64,000 bases of DNA from an uncultured bacterium (GTDB lineage Bacteria; Pseudomonadota; Alphaproteobacteria; Rhodospirillales; Rhodospirillaceae), in NCBI GenBank assembly GCA_903888485.1, contig CAISTS010000055.1, positions 31,568-95,567 of the forward strand, in the 5' to 3' direction. This document shows, in pieces, positions 8,692-15,450 of the stretch. Position 1 is the first letter of the stretch, and the number at the start of each line of letters is the position of its first letter. A program made the position numbers and the translations under genes. Under the pieces are notes generated by a model. The model was given only the letters and a program-made list of their open reading frames with translations. It did no database searches and was not told the DNA's origin.

Positions 8692-8946
8692 ATCGATAGG
8701 GGTAATGAACGGGATTGGCTGAATGGGCGCCTGATATTTGGCGATGCCGAAGGTAGCGTACGGCTCCGCTTAAACAAGCGGATTGACCGCTGCAGCCTCA
8801 TTACTGTCGATCCCCGCACGGCGTTGCGAGAGCCCGGACTGTTACGTGCGGTTGTAGAAAATTTCCACAACGAAATCGGCGCATACGGGGTTGCAGAACA
8901 TCTTGGCAAGCTAGAAATTGGTATGAAGGTCTGGCTTCAGAAATAG
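8692..8946 (+). pseudogene. Truncated second copy of the MOSC gene (C-terminal third)
   Basis: The frame reads IDRGNERDWLNGRLIFGDAE, continues through RIDRCSLITVDPRTALREPG and ends GMKVWLQK-stop. This matches the last 85 or so codons of the 3819-4538 MOSC gene with scattered substitutions, many at third codon positions. No start codon or N-terminal barrel precedes it; homology begins abruptly near 8692. Similarity continues about ten bases past the stop, so a segment was duplicated or recombined and then drifted. The distance to the intact copy is about 4.4 kb. Confidence 0.85.
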
Positions 8947-8966
8947 ATGCGAAAATAGAAAACAAT

Positions 8967-8979
8967 TCGTACCAGGTAC
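8967..8979 (+). repeat. 13-bp inverted repeat, left arm (flanks cyclophilin gene)
   Basis: TCGTACCAGGTAC here is the reverse complement of 9583-9595. The two arms enclose the cyclophilin gene, and each is itself nearly palindromic. Confidence 0.6.
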
Positions 8980-8999
8980 CATTAAATTTCGGCCCGGCC

Positions 9000-9572
9000 A
9001 TGACCATGAAAATCGTGCTCCTCTTCTTCGCGTTGTTTGCGGCTTTTCCAGCCACTGCTGCGTCGACCGATGGCAAGGCGGGCGCAAGACAGTCAACACC
9101 GTCATCTGACAAGAAGGACGTGCTTTTCATCGATCTGAAAGATGGCCGCGTCCTCATCAAGATGCATCCCGAACTGGCCCCCAAGCACGTCGCGCGAATC
9201 AAGGAACTTGTGGGCCAAGGCTTCTACAACGGCCTGCGATGGTTCCGCGTCATTGACGGGTTTATGGCGCAAACCGGCGGCTCCTACGGCGACCGTGGCG
9301 GCAGCGGACAGACGATTCCCGCCGAGATCAATGCGGGCCCGACGACGCGCGGCGGCGTATTCATGTCGCACGGGAAAGACATCAACTCCGCCGATAGTCA
9401 ATTCTTCATCTTGCTTGGGGACGCACCCCACATCAAAGACAACTTCACCTATTGGGGCGAAGTCATCTCAGGTATGGACGCGGTTGATAAAATCGCCAAA
9501 GGGAACTCGTTGAATGGAAGCGTCGACCGGCCCGACCGCGTTATAAAGATGGGTCTGCTAGCCAACGAATAG
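9000..9572 (+). CDS. Periplasmic cyclophilin-type peptidyl-prolyl isomerase
   Basis: A 190-residue cyclophilin with a Sec signal peptide (KIVLLFFALFAAFPATAAS). It would catalyse cis-trans isomerisation of proline bonds during folding of envelope proteins. Family motifs are APKHVARIKELVGQGFYNGL, FRVIDGFMAQTGG, the MSHGKDINSADSQFFI core and NFTYWGEVISGMDAVDKI. Two possible ATG starts lie at 9000 and 9006; neither has a strong ribosome site. It follows the MOSC gene fragment and sits inside 13-bp inverted repeats, so it may have travelled as a unit. Confidence 0.92.
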   Translation: MTMKIVLLFFALFAAFPATAASTDGKAGARQSTPSSDKKDVLFIDLKDGRVLIKMHPELAPKHVARIKELVGQGFYNGLRWFRVIDGFMAQTGGSYGDRGGSGQTIPAEINAGPTTRGGVFMSHGKDINSADSQFFILLGDAPHIKDNFTYWGEVISGMDAVDKIAKGNSLNGSVDRPDRVIKMGLLANE

Positions 9573-9582
9573 GAATGAATTC

Positions 9583-9595
9583 GTACCTGGTACGA
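9583..9595 (-). repeat. 13-bp inverted repeat, right arm
   Basis: GTACCTGGTACGA, the reverse complement of the left arm at 8967-8979. Together with the two preceding bases it makes a 15-bp palindrome (9581-9595). It could also act as a hairpin between the convergent cyclophilin and GNAT genes, though no T-run follows. Confidence 0.6.
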
Positions 9596-9604
9596 TGAAT
9601 TCCG

Positions 9605-10099
9605 TTAGCGCCGAATCTGCTTTTGCATGATCAGCAGATCGTCAAATCCATAGGCCAACTTCACGGATTTCTTTTCCTCGCCGCAGAGTTCGAATCCCAT
9701 CTTGCGCCCCAGCTCTCGCGCGGGCTTGTTTTTGCGAACGACACAAAAAAGTATCATATCAAATTTGCCGCGAGACATTTTCAATACGCCTGCCGCCAGT
9801 TTTGTGCCCAGGCCTTTTCCCCTGTACTCCGGGAGGAGGAACATCAAGAAGTCACCGCCGTGGCTCAGCGCAGGCACGCCGGCGCGGTACACGGCGGCCC
9901 AGCCGACAACACGCTCTCCATCCACGGCAACCAACATGGGCGTCTTCTTACGCAAACTCCTCCGCAGATTCGCCCGTACTTCCCACAGCGGCGGAGCTTC
10001 GTACCAATATAAGTACCGGCGTTCTTTCGCCACGGCGTCCCAGCATTGCCTGTAGCTCGCGGCGTCCGCGAGGGCGATCGGTCTGATTTTCAAGCCCAT
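9605..10099 (-). CDS. GNAT family N-acetyltransferase
   Basis: A 164-residue GNAT acetyltransferase. The acetyl-CoA loop LLPEYRGKGLGTKLAAGVLK lies at about residues 88-107, preceded by VGWAAVY and followed by NKPARELGRKMGFELCG. The substrate is unknown; such proteins acetylate amines on small molecules or proteins. A paralogue with similar length and motifs lies immediately upstream on the same strand (10132-10629), so the pair arose by tandem duplication and may share a promoter. Confidence 0.9.
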   Translation of the reverse strand: MGLKIRPIALADAASYRQCWDAVAKERRYLYWYEAPPLWEVRANLRRSLRKKTPMLVAVDGERVVGWAAVYRAGVPALSHGGDFLMFLLPEYRGKGLGTKLAAGVLKMSRGKFDMILFCVVRKNKPARELGRKMGFELCGEEKKSVKLAYGFDDLLIMQKQIRR

Positions 10100-10131
10100 G
10101 GCTTGTGCTCCCCCGTCGGTCTGCTGGAGTA

Positions 10132-10629
10132 TTAGCGGTGGATCTGCTTTTGCATGAGAAGCGCATCGTCAGATCCATAGGCCAACCCCTTCACGTAGTT
10201 CTTGATCCGGCCACAGGGCTTGAATCCGATTTTTTTGTAGAGGTGGTATGCACGCTTGTTTTTCCCAAAGACTTCTAAATACAAACAAGCAAATTTGCCT
10301 CGGGACAATTTCAAGACTCCGGCCATCAATTTTGAGCCCAAGCCGATTTCTCGATATGCCGGAAGGAGCGCTATCCCGACGTTTCCGCCATGGCTCAGCG
10401 AAGGCAAGCCGCGGCGGTAAGCGGCCGCAAACCCGACGACATGCTCTCCATCCACGGCAACCAAAAAGGGGACCTTCTCGCGCAAAGTTTTCCGAAATTG
10501 CGCGCGTACTTCAGATAATGGCGGGGCTTTACGTTCAGTGATGTACCGCCGTTCCTTCGCGACGGCGTCCCAGCATCGCCTGTAGCTCGCGGCGTCCTTA
10601 AGAACGATAGGTCTGATTATTACGGCCAT
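10132..10629 (-). CDS. GNAT family N-acetyltransferase (tandem paralogue)
   Basis: A 165-residue GNAT protein clearly paralogous to the 9605-10099 product: both begin with an IRPI segment, share SYRxCWDAVAKERRY, and end in LLMQKQI. The acetyl-CoA motif is LLPAYREIGLGSKLMAGVLK, where Glu-Ile replaces the more usual Gly-Lys of its sister, which may change activity. ATG 10629 aligns with the sister's start; an upstream ATG would add 20 unrelated residues. Substrate unknown. Confidence 0.88.
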   Translation of the reverse strand: MAVIIRPIVLKDAASYRRCWDAVAKERRYITERKAPPLSEVRAQFRKTLREKVPFLVAVDGEHVVGFAAAYRRGLPSLSHGGNVGIALLPAYREIGLGSKLMAGVLKLSRGKFACLYLEVFGKNKRAYHLYKKIGFKPCGRIKNYVKGLAYGSDDALLMQKQIHR

Positions 10630-10739
10630 GTCTCTACCGTCCCGGACGTGCGCATGGATCCCCCACGAGGCCTCGGTGGGCGTGAGCATAGCAATTCGCT
10701 GGAATATCCTGGAAGGGCCAGAGTCCCCAAACCCTGGCG

Positions 10740-12149
10740 TTAGGCTGCGGCGCGCGCAGGTCCGCTGGCGACGGGCGTGCCGAGCCTGGGCAAAAGGATG
10801 GCGACAGTCGTTCCCGTGCCATCCGGCAGCGAAGCGGCAATCGTGCCGCCAAGCTGACGGACGAAGATCGTGATGTAATTAAAGCCGCGCCGCTCGGACG
10901 ATTTTGCGGTGTCCGGATCTTTCGTGGCGATGCCGATGCCGTTGTCGCTGACGGTAAGCGCGATGCTATCGCCGGCCTGTTTCACGCTCAGCACGACGCG
11001 CCCGATGCCGTCGGGAAAGGCATGCTTGACGGCATTGGTCGCCAATTCGTTCACCAGCAAGCCAAAGGGCACTGCCTTGTCCGGATCGAGGTCCAGGGCT
11101 TCGGCGTCGACCTCGATCTTTATGTTCGAAGCCTCGCCCAGCAAGGTCGCCGACAGCGTCTTGGCGATGCCGCGCAAGTAAGAGTCAGCGGTGATGGCGC
11201 CGTTGCGGCTGGAATGGGAGATCAGGTCGTAGAGTTCGGCAATGGCGCCGATCCGGGTCTGCATGGCTTTGTAGCCCACGACGTTCGCGTCCGGCATCGA
11301 CTTGGCCTCGAAGCCGATAAGGCCGACGATGATCTGCAGGTTATTCTTGATGCGGTGCGAAATCTCGTTCTTCAGCACTTCGGCGTCGCGCTCGCGCTGC
11401 TTGCGGTCGGTGATGTCCTCAAAAACGATCAGCATGCGATGGGCATGGTTTCCCGGCTGAGAAATTTTTCGCGCGTTCAGATTGAAGACGCGCCGGCCCA
11501 GGCCGGGAAAATCATCCTCGATCTCGAAGCTTTCAATGGGCTTATTCTCCGGCAGCACCTTCTTCATCAAATGGCGCAGCGCCGGAACGTCCCACTGGCG
11601 CTGACCCAGTTCGGACAGTCGCTGCCCGCGCGTCTCGGCTTCGGTGATTCCAAAGATTGTTAAAAAGGTCTTGCTCGCGGTGACGATGGTCATGTCATTT
11701 TCGAGCACAACCAGCGGATCGCGAATGGTGTCGACAATGCTTTGGGTCAGACGCCACGTGCGCTCGATCTCGCTCCGGGCGGCGCGTTCGACGCTGACAT
11801 CCTCGATGGCCAGCAGGATCGCGCCGTCGAGTTCGCCGGGTCGCACGATCCTACGGGCGTTGACCAGCATGGTGCGCCTGCCGATATTGGGAAAGTCGTG
11901 CTCGACTTCGAATTTTTCCACCAACGTCTGACGCGGGATAACGCTTTCCAGCAAGGTGCGCACCGCCGGAATGTCCCACTGGCCGTTGCCCAAGGCGTAG
12001 ATGTGGCTTCCTTCCGTCTCGGCGGGGCTCGTGCGGAACATCAGGTAGAACGCGCGGTTGGCGGACGTGATGTTCAGATTGCGGTCGAGAATCATCAACG
12101 CGCTTGGAACGGTCTCAACGATCTCGCTCGCGATTACGTCGGCGGTCAT
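10740..12149 (-). CDS. PAS-PAS sensor histidine kinase (HisKA_2/HWE type)
   Basis: A 469-residue cytosolic kinase. Two similar PAS domains (about residues 8-125 and 135-250) share the unusual GQWDIPAVRTLL and RQWDVPALRHLM segments, indicating internal duplication. The phospho-acceptor is His265 in ISHRIKNNLQIIVGL, the HisKA_2-type dimerisation box common in alphaproteobacteria. The ATPase has NELATNAVKHAFPDG and DNGIGI. It lies 11 bases after the receiver gene 12161-12526 on the same strand, so they form a cognate pair. Without membrane segments, the signal is probably intracellular (redox, light or a small ligand). Confidence 0.92.
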   Translation of the reverse strand: MTADVIASEIVETVPSALMILDRNLNITSANRAFYLMFRTSPAETEGSHIYALGNGQWDIPAVRTLLESVIPRQTLVEKFEVEHDFPNIGRRTMLVNARRIVRPGELDGAILLAIEDVSVERAARSEIERTWRLTQSIVDTIRDPLVVLENDMTIVTASKTFLTIFGITEAETRGQRLSELGQRQWDVPALRHLMKKVLPENKPIESFEIEDDFPGLGRRVFNLNARKISQPGNHAHRMLIVFEDITDRKQRERDAEVLKNEISHRIKNNLQIIVGLIGFEAKSMPDANVVGYKAMQTRIGAIAELYDLISHSSRNGAITADSYLRGIAKTLSATLLGEASNIKIEVDAEALDLDPDKAVPFGLLVNELATNAVKHAFPDGIGRVVLSVKQAGDSIALTVSDNGIGIATKDPDTAKSSERRGFNYITIFVRQLGGTIAASLPDGTGTTVAILLPRLGTPVASGPARAAA

Positions 12150-12160
12150 ATTAGAGGCCC

Positions 12161-12526
12161 CTAAACCGCAAGCATCTCTTCAACGGAATGTTGAAGTTGG
12201 GTTTCCGTATATGGCTTGCGCAAAAAATGCCGGCCGTCGACAAACAAGGACTTCATCTTCTCGGTGACGCTGTTGCCGGTGGTGTAGAGGACGCGCAAGT
12301 CCGGGCGCAGCGCGACGGCTTCCTGCGCCACATCGCAGCCGCCGAGGACTGTTTCCTTGAGATAGATGTCGGTAAAGAGCGCGTCGATGGGTTGCGGGGA
12401 GCGAAGGTGTGTGAGGGCTTCCTCCACGTCGCTCGCCACGAGCGTTTTGTGACCCCAGTCTTGAATCATCATTTCCGCCAAGCCGCGGATGAAGAGGTCG
12501 TCCTCGACGATCAGAATCAGGGCCAT
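12161..12526 (-). CDS. Stand-alone response regulator (CheY-like)
   Basis: A 121-residue receiver: Glu8-Asp9-Asp10 (IVEDD), phospho-acceptor Asp53 (LFTDIYLK), Thr82/83 (YTTGN) and Lys104 (LRKPY). It has no output domain, so it relays phosphate or acts by protein contact. It is the first gene of a two-gene unit with the PAS-PAS kinase. Its start faces a 344-base upstream region holding a 17-bp palindrome. Confidence 0.9.
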   Translation of the reverse strand: MALILIVEDDLFIRGLAEMMIQDWGHKTLVASDVEEALTHLRSPQPIDALFTDIYLKETVLGGCDVAQEAVALRPDLRVLYTTGNSVTEKMKSLFVDGRHFLRKPYTETQLQHSVEEMLAV

Positions 12527-12870
12527 TTACGTCTTTCTGTGGGGCATATGCGCAGCTTAGGCAGCCTAAGCGCGGCTGGGCTGCCCACTTTTGAACAGCT
12601 GCGCTCGGTTATTCTTGAGGCTGACAAGAAGGCGGCAGGGCCTGAAATATCAAGCTGCCACAGAGCTATCCCCCATAGAACGTCTCACGGTTGTGGATTG
12701 TTCTGGGGAATCGGTCCGTCCGTCCGTTTAAGCCGCCGCGCGGCTGTCATTTCAGCCCCCCGCGGCCATCAAGACCCGTGTAAGGTCATGGCCGAACTGC
12801 CTCCCTCTCGTTCTGCGCGACCCGGCGTGCTTCGCGCGGCGGCGCAACCCTTTTTCACCGGGCCCCTGCC
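12527..12870. other. Divergent regulatory region with 17-bp palindrome
   Basis: 344 bases between the minus-strand response regulator and the plus-strand Crp-family gene. GCTTAGGC-A-GCCTAAGC at 12555-12571 is a perfect inverted repeat 29 bases from the response regulator start and may be an operator. I see no gene and no other clear element. Confidence 0.5.
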
Positions 12871-13611
12871 GTGCAGCGCATCAAGAAGAAATCGAAGCCA
12901 AAGTCGCCTGCGAAAGCGCGCTCTAAAAGAGCGTTGCCGCCCCAAGGCGCCGTTCAGAAAGTCCGCAAGCTGGCGCGGTTTGATGCCCAGGCGTTTCTCG
13001 ACACGGTTGGGGTGGGCAGGTTCATCGGGAAGTACCAAAAGGGTGAGACCGTTTTCCTGCAGGGAGATCCTGCCGACGCCGTATTCTACATCCAAAAAGG
13101 CAAGGTGCAGATCCTCGTCCTATCGAAGCAGGGCAAGGAAGGTGTTATTGCCGGCTTGGGCCCGGGCGAGTTCTTCGGCGAGGGATGCCTTGCGGGTCAG
13201 CCCCTGCACATCGCCACGGCAACCGTGACGGCGGACTCCTCGATCATCAAGATCGAGAAGCAAACCATGATACGTGTGTTGCGCGACGAACCCACGTTGT
13301 CGCAGATCTTCATGTCGTTTCTCCTGTCGCGCAACGTCCAGGTCGAGGCCGATCTCATCGATCAGCTCTTCAATTCGAGCGAGAAACGCCTGGCCCGCAT
13401 TCTTTTGTTGCTGTGCTCTATCGGCAAGGAGGGGAAGATGGAAACCATCCCCAAGATCAATCAGGATGTGCTCGCGGCGCGCGTGGGCACCACGCGCTCG
13501 CGCATCAATTTCTTCATGAATAAATTCCGCAGGCTGGGTTTCATCGATTACGACGACTCCAATACGCTGAAGATCCACAGTTCGCTGCTGAACGTCATCG
13601 TCCACGATTAA
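12871..13611 (+). CDS. Crp/Fnr family transcriptional regulator
   Basis: A 246-residue regulator. A Lys/Arg-rich N-terminal extension (residues 1-30) precedes a cyclic-nucleotide-binding-like beta-barrel (FLQGDPADAVFYIQKGKVQI, GLGPGEFFGEGCLAG). A C-terminal winged helix follows, with NQDVLAARVGTTRSRINFFMNKFRRLGFI as the helix-turn-helix. It lacks the FNR N-terminal cysteine set, so a heme, nucleotide or other effector is more likely than an iron-sulfur cluster. The start is GTG 12871 with a weak ribosome site, so the basic extension may be shorter. A 20-bp palindrome at 13903-13922, two genes downstream, is a candidate target. Confidence 0.9.
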   Translation: MQRIKKKSKPKSPAKARSKRALPPQGAVQKVRKLARFDAQAFLDTVGVGRFIGKYQKGETVFLQGDPADAVFYIQKGKVQILVLSKQGKEGVIAGLGPGEFFGEGCLAGQPLHIATATVTADSSIIKIEKQTMIRVLRDEPTLSQIFMSFLLSRNVQVEADLIDQLFNSSEKRLARILLLLCSIGKEGKMETIPKINQDVLAARVGTTRSRINFFMNKFRRLGFIDYDDSNTLKIHSSLLNVIVHD

Positions 13612-13649
13612 AGCGGACCACCTCCAACACTCCAGTGTGAAGGCACGCC

Positions 13650-13886
13650 ATGAAGTTTTTGATCGAGCGCACCTCGGAGCGAGGAATGCTGAGCGAGGAG
13701 CCGCCGGCGCCGGGTGCTGTGCGCTGCCCAGACAAAAAGGCGTGGGAAATCGAATTTTCCGATCTGGAGCAGCTTGTTAGCATCATAGATACCCTTGAAG
13801 AGCCGATCATATTGAGTAGACGAAAGGGGCCAGGGAGCGTGGTTGCCATAGAGATATACGACGATATGCGCGAAGAATTCCTGTGA
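13650..13886 (+). CDS. Hypothetical acidic small protein
   Basis: A 78-residue acidic protein (EFSDLEQLVSIIDTLEEPIIL, ending YDDMREEFL), with no signal peptide or membrane segment. It lies 38 bases downstream of the Crp-family gene on the same strand and may be co-transcribed. I do not recognise the family. Confidence 0.55.
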   Translation: MKFLIERTSERGMLSEEPPAPGAVRCPDKKAWEIEFSDLEQLVSIIDTLEEPIILSRRKGPGSVVAIEIYDDMREEFL

Positions 13887-13902
13887 TTCGGAACGAGGCT
13901 GA

Positions 13903-13922
13903 CGTGTTCAATAGTGAACACG
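13903..13922. promoter_or_regulatory. 20-bp palindrome, possible operator
   Basis: CGTGTTCA (13903-13910) and TGAACACG (13915-13922) are perfect inverted arms around ATAG. It lies upstream of the entericidin/ECF sigma pair and downstream of a Crp-family gene. Its symmetry suits a dimeric regulator; there is no T-run for a terminator. Confidence 0.45.
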
Positions 13923-14040
13923 CACTATTCGTCAGGCTTGTGCTGTATGGGACAGCGCAACCGTTCGCGGGGGGCTAGAGTCCCGGTATGTGCGGCACAC
14001 TGTGTCGCCGCGCCAAACAACGCTCCCACAGGAATCACAC

Positions 14041-14202
14041 ATGAACGTTTCAAAGAAATCCATCACGCGCGCCACCATCCTCGCTCTCGGCGCGCTCATC
14101 GTCGCGGTCGGATTTACGGCCTGCAACACCATTGAAGGCGCCGGCCAAGACATGAAGAGCACGGGCAAAGCCATCGAGAAGACCGCCGACGACAACAAAT
14201 AA
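14041..14202 (+). CDS. Entericidin A/B family lipoprotein
   Basis: A 53-residue lipoprotein. A hydrophobic signal segment (ATILALGALIVAVGF) ends in a lipobox with the acylated Cys28 (FTAC-N). The mature peptide, NTIEGAGQDMKSTGKAIEKT, is the classic entericidin amphipathic helix. Entericidins are small membrane-active lipoproteins induced by starvation or stress. ATG 14041 is preceded by ACAGGA. The ECF sigma factor gene starts 52 bases later, hinting at shared stress control. Confidence 0.9.
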   Translation: MNVSKKSITRATILALGALIVAVGFTACNTIEGAGQDMKSTGKAIEKTADDNK

Positions 14203-14254
14203 CTGCGGCCTCGAAGCCCAAGTCCCCCGATACAACCCAGAGAGAACCGATCAT

Positions 14255-14827
14255 ATGTCGAAAGAATTCCAGGAGATGCTTCTGCAGCAGCTTCCGCGTA
14301 TGCGCGGTTTCGCTCTGGGGATGACGCGCAGTCCCGCCGATGCCGACGACCTTGTGCAGATCGCCGCGGAGCGCATTTTAAAATACGAATCCTACTTCAA
14401 GGTCGGATCCAACTTTCGCGCGTGGTCTTACCGCATCATGAAAAATAGCCACATCAGCATGTGCCGTGCGCGCATCCGGCGCCCGGTTTCCATAGACCAG
14501 TTTGCCGATGTCGCCAGCCCACCGACGTCGCTGGTGTCCAGCCCGCTTCAAGAGGATCACGTGTATTCGCGCGAAGTGGTGCGCGCCATGGATAAGCTGA
14601 ATGCGCCTTTGCGGGAAGTTCTCATGGTGGTTTGCGGCGCCCAGATCCCCTATGAGGAAGCGGCAGTCCTGCTCGCTTGCTCCGTCGAGACCGTGAAAAG
14701 CCGCCTGCATCGTGCGCGCGCGCAGATGAAGAGCCTGCTGCTCGACATTGTCCCGCGCGAATTCAGCGCCGTCCAGGCGCCGCGCAGCAGCGCTGCGTCG
14801 CTTGAGGCAGAGGTCCTCGCCTGCTGA
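14255..14827 (+). CDS. ECF-type RNA polymerase sigma factor
   Basis: A 190-residue sigma-70 family protein with only regions 2 and 4. Region 2 includes the core-binding segment SPADADDLVQIAAERIL and SNFRAWSYRIMKNSHI; region 4 carries the helix-turn-helix IPYEEAAVLLACSVETVKSR. Arrangement and length fit the alphaproteobacterial stress sigma factors (EcfG-like or a related group), but no PhyR/NepR partner is adjacent, so the regulon is uncertain. A roughly 25-residue tail follows region 4. An entericidin-like lipoprotein precedes it. Confidence 0.88.
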   Translation: MSKEFQEMLLQQLPRMRGFALGMTRSPADADDLVQIAAERILKYESYFKVGSNFRAWSYRIMKNSHISMCRARIRRPVSIDQFADVASPPTSLVSSPLQEDHVYSREVVRAMDKLNAPLREVLMVVCGAQIPYEEAAVLLACSVETVKSRLHRARAQMKSLLLDIVPREFSAVQAPRSSAASLEAEVLAC

Positions 14828-15196
14828 TGCCGATCTTCGTCGATCCGCCGTGCCAACGCCATCGTGCAGAGCATCGGCGGCTATATCGACCGCTGCCTCT
14901 GAGATCACGATATCCGCATCCAGCCAGATGATGCGCTCGTAGCGTGCGGCCCACGGCTGCTCGAGGATGAGGAGCTTTTGCCACGCGGGCGATCTCGCGC
15001 GGCTGGTTTCGGACTTATCGAGGAAGTCCGCGATGACGAAGAGGTCGTAGCCATGAATATCGGCGTAGCTGCGCCAGTTCGCCTCGCACAGCGTCTTCCA
15101 TATTTTCAGGTATTCTGCGCCGATGATGACAGTGACGATGGCATTCTTGGCGCATGGGTTCTGCTCCCAAGTGCGCTCATGAGCGTCAAACAGCAC
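14828..15196 (-). pseudogene. Truncated glycosyltransferase (N-terminal fragment)
   Basis: The minus strand encodes AIVTVIIGAEYLKIWKTL, SYADIHGYDLFVIADFLD, SPAWQKLLILEQPW and YERIIWLDADIVI. This is the N-terminal half of a nucleotide-sugar-dependent glycosyltransferase with its DxD-type metal motif (WLDAD). A GTG at 15196 is a possible start. Similarity stops at about GVGTADRR, where the frame enters the ECF sigma gene on the other strand, so the catalytic C-terminus is missing. It appears to be a remnant cut by rearrangement. Confidence 0.6.
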
Positions 15197-15361
15197 GGTG
15201 CCCCCGGAAACGTCCCCGCGATGGCTGATTATGTCGCGCGCCGCGGGAGGGCGATAGGCCTCCGGCGGGCACCCCTTGCCGGGCCCGCCCGGTAAATTTT
15301 GCCTTAACGGCGCCGGCGGCCGGGACGTCCCGTGCGACTTCCTTTGAAAGGCCCGGTAAAT

Positions 15362-15376
15362 ACTGATTAAATCAGT
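15362..15376. promoter_or_regulatory. 15-bp palindrome next to sigma-54 promoter
   Basis: ACTGATT-A-AATCAGT is a perfect inverted repeat ending nine bases before the -24 box of the sigma-54 promoter at 15385-15401. It is too close for a classical enhancer site, but could bind a repressor or a bending protein. Confidence 0.5.
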
Positions 15377-15384
15377 GTTAAAGC

Positions 15385-15401
15385 TTGGCACGTTTTTTGC
15401 T
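15385..15401 (+). promoter_or_regulatory. Sigma-54 (-24/-12) promoter
   Basis: TTGGCACGTTTTTTGCT matches the sigma-54 consensus TTGGCACGN4TTGCW at every fixed position, with GG at 15387-15388 and GC at 15399-15400 exactly ten bases apart. Transcription would start near 15412, giving a leader of about 40 bases before ATG 15451. It overlaps the TTG that would otherwise start the longest frame, which argues against that start. Confidence 0.85.
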
Positions 15402-15450
15402 GATCTGCCCTTGCAGATTGGTCCGATCTCGATCCCCAAGCCCGGTTGTC

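Larger units (their letters stand above)
8572..8999 (+). other. Intergenic region carrying a MOSC gene fragment
   Basis: 428 bases upstream of the cyclophilin gene. The main content is the truncated MOSC copy at 8692-8946; the first 120 bases show nothing recognisable. The inverted-repeat arm at 8967-8979 lies just before the cyclophilin start. Confidence 0.6.

Noticed and set aside
12188..13228. 346-codon plus-strand frame spanning the response regulator and the Crp-family gene
   Set aside because: It covers two well-supported genes in other frames and has no family features.
15385..15450. TTG 15385 as start of the octapeptide protein
   Set aside because: It overlaps the sigma-54 promoter and lies upstream of the predicted transcript start; the added residues are not repeat-like.
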